Shown here in pieces: positions 5,118 through 7,345 of a stretch of DNA of 7,345 nt (position 1 is its first letter; each line of letters begins with the position of its first letter). Made by a program: the position numbers and the translations under genes. The notes under the pieces are model-generated. The model had not been told where the DNA came from. It made no database searches and worked only from the letters and a program-made list of their open reading frames with translations. Source of the stretch: Candidatus Latescibacterota bacterium (GTDB lineage: Bacteria > Latescibacterota > MVCY01); the NCBI GenBank assembly GCA_030608245.1, contig JAUWEO010000087.1:1-7345 (forward strand), in the 5' to 3' direction.

Positions 5118-7271
5118 ATGGAAAAGCTGGAAGGCACAATAGAGCGGATTACCTATCAGAACGAGAAGACCGGTTATGTGATTGCCAGACTTCAGCCCAA
5201 ACACAGAGCTTCTCGCCTGCGGGGACGGAGGGAACTGACCACCATCGTGGGAGAGATAGCCTCGATTAATCCGGGTGAAAATGTAGTACTCTCCGGGGAG
5301 TGGACCAACCATCCGAAATACGGCCGCCAGTTCAAGGTGTTGGAGTATCGGGTGGTTTGTCCTTCTACAACCGAGGGGATCAGAAAATACTTGGGCTCCG
5401 GTCTGATCATGGGGATAGGACCGGTCAGCGCTAAAAGGATAGTGAGACACTTCGCTTTGGTGACCCTGGAGGTGATCGAACACCACCCGGAGAGGCTGAT
5501 TGAGGTGGAGGGAATAGGTCCCAAGCGGGTGGAGATGATCCGAAAAGCCTGGGAGGAACAGAAAGAGATCAAAGAGGTAATGCTGTTCCTCCAGTCTCAC
5601 AATATAAGCACTGCCTATGCAGTGAAGATATACAAGCATTATGGTGAAGATGCCATCCAGATAGTCAGAGAAAATCCCTACCGTCTGGCCAAGGATGTCT
5701 GGGGCATAGGGTTCATCACCGCTGATAAGATAGCCAGAGATTTAGGAGTAGAGGAAAACTCCCCCCAGAGGATAGAGGCGGGGGTGAGATATGTTCTGAA
5801 CCAGGCTTCGGAAAAGGGCCATGTGTTTCTTCCCCAAGAGGAATTGGTGGAGAGCAGCGCTGAGATTCTGAAGGTTCCGGCAGAGCTTGTGCCCGCTTCT
5901 ATTCAAGCCCTAAAGGAGTCCGAGGATGTGATTATTGAAAACGAACGGGTTTATTTACCGCCCTTTTTTCACTCTGAGACTGGAGTAGCAAAAAGTCTTA
6001 CCCTGCTCACCGGAAGGTCCAAACTGAGTCCTGCGGACCAGTGGATCAAAGGGCAGATCGACAGCCTAGAGAAGGAGGAGGGGATTACCTTTGCCCCCCA
6101 GCAAAGAGTAGCTATCAGAAAAGCCCTGACCGAACCGGTGGTGGTCATAACCGGTGGCCCAGGCACGGGCAAGACGACAATCACCAAGGCCATAACCAGA
6201 TTGTGCGAGAAAACAGGGCAGCGACTGCTTCTGTGCGCCCCTACTGGTCGGGCGGCCAAAAGGCTTTCCGAGGTCACGGGAAAAGAGGCCAAGACGATCC
6301 ACCGGCTCCTGGAGTTCGAACCTCAGACAATGACTTTCAAGCGAAATGAACGCTTTCCCTTAGGAGTCGATACCCTCATCGTAGATGAGGCTTCGATGAT
6401 AGATATCCTTTTGATGCACAACCTGTTGAAGGCGATTCCCCGGGATGCAAGTCTTATTCTGGTGGGAGATGTAGATCAATTGCCTTCGGTGGGGGCGGGA
6501 AATGTGCTCAAAGATATAATCGCTTCTGGGAGGGCCCAGGTGGTCAGACTCACCGAGATATTCCGCCAGGCACAGCAGAGCAAGATCGTCACCAATGCCC
6601 ACCGGATCAACCAGGGAGTTTTCCCCCAAATCAAAAACAGAAAAACGGAGGATTTCTTCTTTATCGAGGAAGAAGATCCGGTCAAAGTGGTGGAGATTAT
6701 CAGAGACTTGTGTGTGCGGCGGCTGCCGGATCACTACGACTACCATCCGATAGAAGACATCCAAGTGCTGTGTCCGATGTACCGGGGAGAAACGGGGGCG
6801 ATAAACCTCAACCGACTGCTGCAGGAAAGTCTTAACCCTAAGGGCCAGAGTTATAAGCGTGGCAGCAGTGAGCTCAAGGTGGGCGATAAGGTTATGCAGA
6901 TAGTGAACAACTACAATAAGGAGGTGTTCAACGGCGACATAGGCAGAATAGCGGAGATAGATTTAGAGTGCCAAACAGTGAAGGTGACTTTTGATCATCT
7001 GGTCTCCTACGATTTCACCGGGCTGGACGAGCTGGTCTTGGCCTACGCTATTTCTGTACACAAAAGCCAGGGATCTGAACACAAGGTCGTGGTGATGCCG
7101 ATAACTACCCAGCACTATGTGATGCTTCAGCGAAATCTTCTCTACACTGCTATTACCCGGGCGAAAGAGCTGTTGGTTCTGGTGGGCACCAAGAAGGCCT
7201 TAGTCCTGGCGGTAAAGAACAATCGGGTTATGGAAAGGTATACCTGGCTTTCTCAGAGACTTGCTCCATGA
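5118..7271 (+). CDS. recD2: RecD2-type ATP-dependent DNA helicase (SF1B)
   Basis: A 717-residue 5'-to-3' DNA helicase of the RecD2 (YrrC-like) family, close to the roughly 715 residues of the Deinococcus protein. The N-terminal segment (about 1-80, LEGTIERITYQNEKTGY) is the RecD2-specific OB-like domain. Helix-hairpin-helix DNA-binding motifs follow at about 98-144 (GIGPVSAKRI and EGIGPKRVEMI), with WGIGFITADKIA at 195-206. The SF1 motifs are Q motif Gln329, Walker A GGPGTGKTT (346-354), Ia APTGRAAKRL (374-383), Walker B DEAS (423-426), III GDVDQLPSVGAG (450-461), IV LTEIFRQ (478-484), V VHKSQGSE (647-654) and VI TAITRAK (677-683, arginine finger Arg681). The family acts in replication-fork maintenance and repair without RecB and RecC, which distinguishes it from RecD of RecBCD. 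An in-frame TGA at 5112-5114 forces the start to be ATG 5118 or later, and 5118 gives the standard N-terminus. No Shine-Dalgarno site is visible. About half of its arginines are AGA/AGG. Confidence 0.95.
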   Translation: MEKLEGTIERITYQNEKTGYVIARLQPKHRASRLRGRRELTTIVGEIASINPGENVVLSGEWTNHPKYGRQFKVLEYRVVCPSTTEGIRKYLGSGLIMGIGPVSAKRIVRHFALVTLEVIEHHPERLIEVEGIGPKRVEMIRKAWEEQKEIKEVMLFLQSHNISTAYAVKIYKHYGEDAIQIVRENPYRLAKDVWGIGFITADKIARDLGVEENSPQRIEAGVRYVLNQASEKGHVFLPQEELVESSAEILKVPAELVPASIQALKESEDVIIENERVYLPPFFHSETGVAKSLTLLTGRSKLSPADQWIKGQIDSLEKEEGITFAPQQRVAIRKALTEPVVVITGGPGTGKTTITKAITRLCEKTGQRLLLCAPTGRAAKRLSEVTGKEAKTIHRLLEFEPQTMTFKRNERFPLGVDTLIVDEASMIDILLMHNLLKAIPRDASLILVGDVDQLPSVGAGNVLKDIIASGRAQVVRLTEIFRQAQQSKIVTNAHRINQGVFPQIKNRKTEDFFFIEEEDPVKVVEIIRDLCVRRLPDHYDYHPIEDIQVLCPMYRGETGAINLNRLLQESLNPKGQSYKRGSSELKVGDKVMQIVNNYNKEVFNGDIGRIAEIDLECQTVKVTFDHLVSYDFTGLDELVLAYAISVHKSQGSEHKVVVMPITTQHYVMLQRNLLYTAITRAKELLVLVGTKKALVLAVKNNRVMERYTWLSQRLAP

Positions 7272-7345
7272 AATGTTTTGCGTATTTAACGGGGCTTGCC
7301 CTGGCGGGTAGATAAGATTCCTGTATGGGTATCTCACTAAAAAAA

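Noticed and set aside
5111..5140. A perfect TTGACA at 5111-5116 with CACAAT 18 bases downstream, resembling a sigma-70 promoter.
   Set aside because: The hexamer abuts the RecD2 ATG, so any transcript would begin inside the gene and miss its start. The -10 match is only 4 of 6.
5088..5639. A 183-residue open frame on the - strand across the RecD2 N-terminus.
   Set aside because: It lies opposite conserved RecD2 OB and helix-hairpin-helix coding sequence and has no motif of its own.
7290..7303. GGGC-TT-GCCC inverted repeat after RecD2 as a terminator.
   Set aside because: The stem is very short with a tight loop and no T-tract follows, so termination cannot be supported.
7268..7315. A 15-codon frame (MKCFAYLTGLALAGR) whose ATG overlaps the RecD2 stop as ATGA.
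   Set aside because: It is too short to support as a gene and matches nothing I recognise. The same frame has another ATG at 7325 running off the window, but only 7 codons are visible and there is no ribosome site.

Overview
The window reads as about 7.3 kb of a bacterial chromosome of middling GC. Four complete genes and the tail of a fifth all lie on the + strand with short gaps, and no stretch over about 125 bases lacks a gene. A Gram-negative-type or diderm bacterium is the best guess. The tricorn-like protease carries a cleavable signal peptide, RecD2 is a bacterial family, and two starts have clear Shine-Dalgarno sites. I cannot name the lineage; an uncultured environmental bacterium would fit.

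Layout. Bases 2-208: C-terminal end of a small zinc-finger protein of the YgiT/MqsA-N type, probably the antitoxin of a toxin-antitoxin pair whose other half lies upstream of the window. Bases 209-330: non-coding, with only a 7-base direct repeat. Bases 331-1110: a HAD-family phosphatase. Bases 1195-4494: an exported tricorn-like protease with two beta-propellers, a PDZ domain and an S41-type catalytic domain whose active-site residues all appear intact. Bases 4540-5052: a small FMN nitroreductase. Bases 5118-7271: a full-length RecD2 helicase. Bases 7272-7345: no supportable gene.

The genes do not form an obvious pathway. The tricorn protease probably degrades peptides outside the cytoplasm, RecD2 works on DNA in the cytoplasm, and the nitroreductase and the phosphatase are housekeeping-type enzymes of unknown substrate. 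Arginine codon choice changes sharply between the tricorn gene and the nitroreductase gene: AGA/AGG is rare on the left and about half of arginines on the right. The window may therefore join segments of different history.

The most interesting signal not explained by the gene calls is inside the tricorn gene. A strong Shine-Dalgarno-like sequence lies 13 bases before an in-register A AAA AAG heptamer, followed almost at once by a -1 frame stop. This is the arrangement known from dnaX frameshifting, and here it would release a propeller-only protein. It sits in a Lys/Glu-rich linker, so chance is a serious alternative. Otherwise the window looks ordinary, and I see no CRISPR array, RNA gene, insertion sequence or clear multi-gene defence system.
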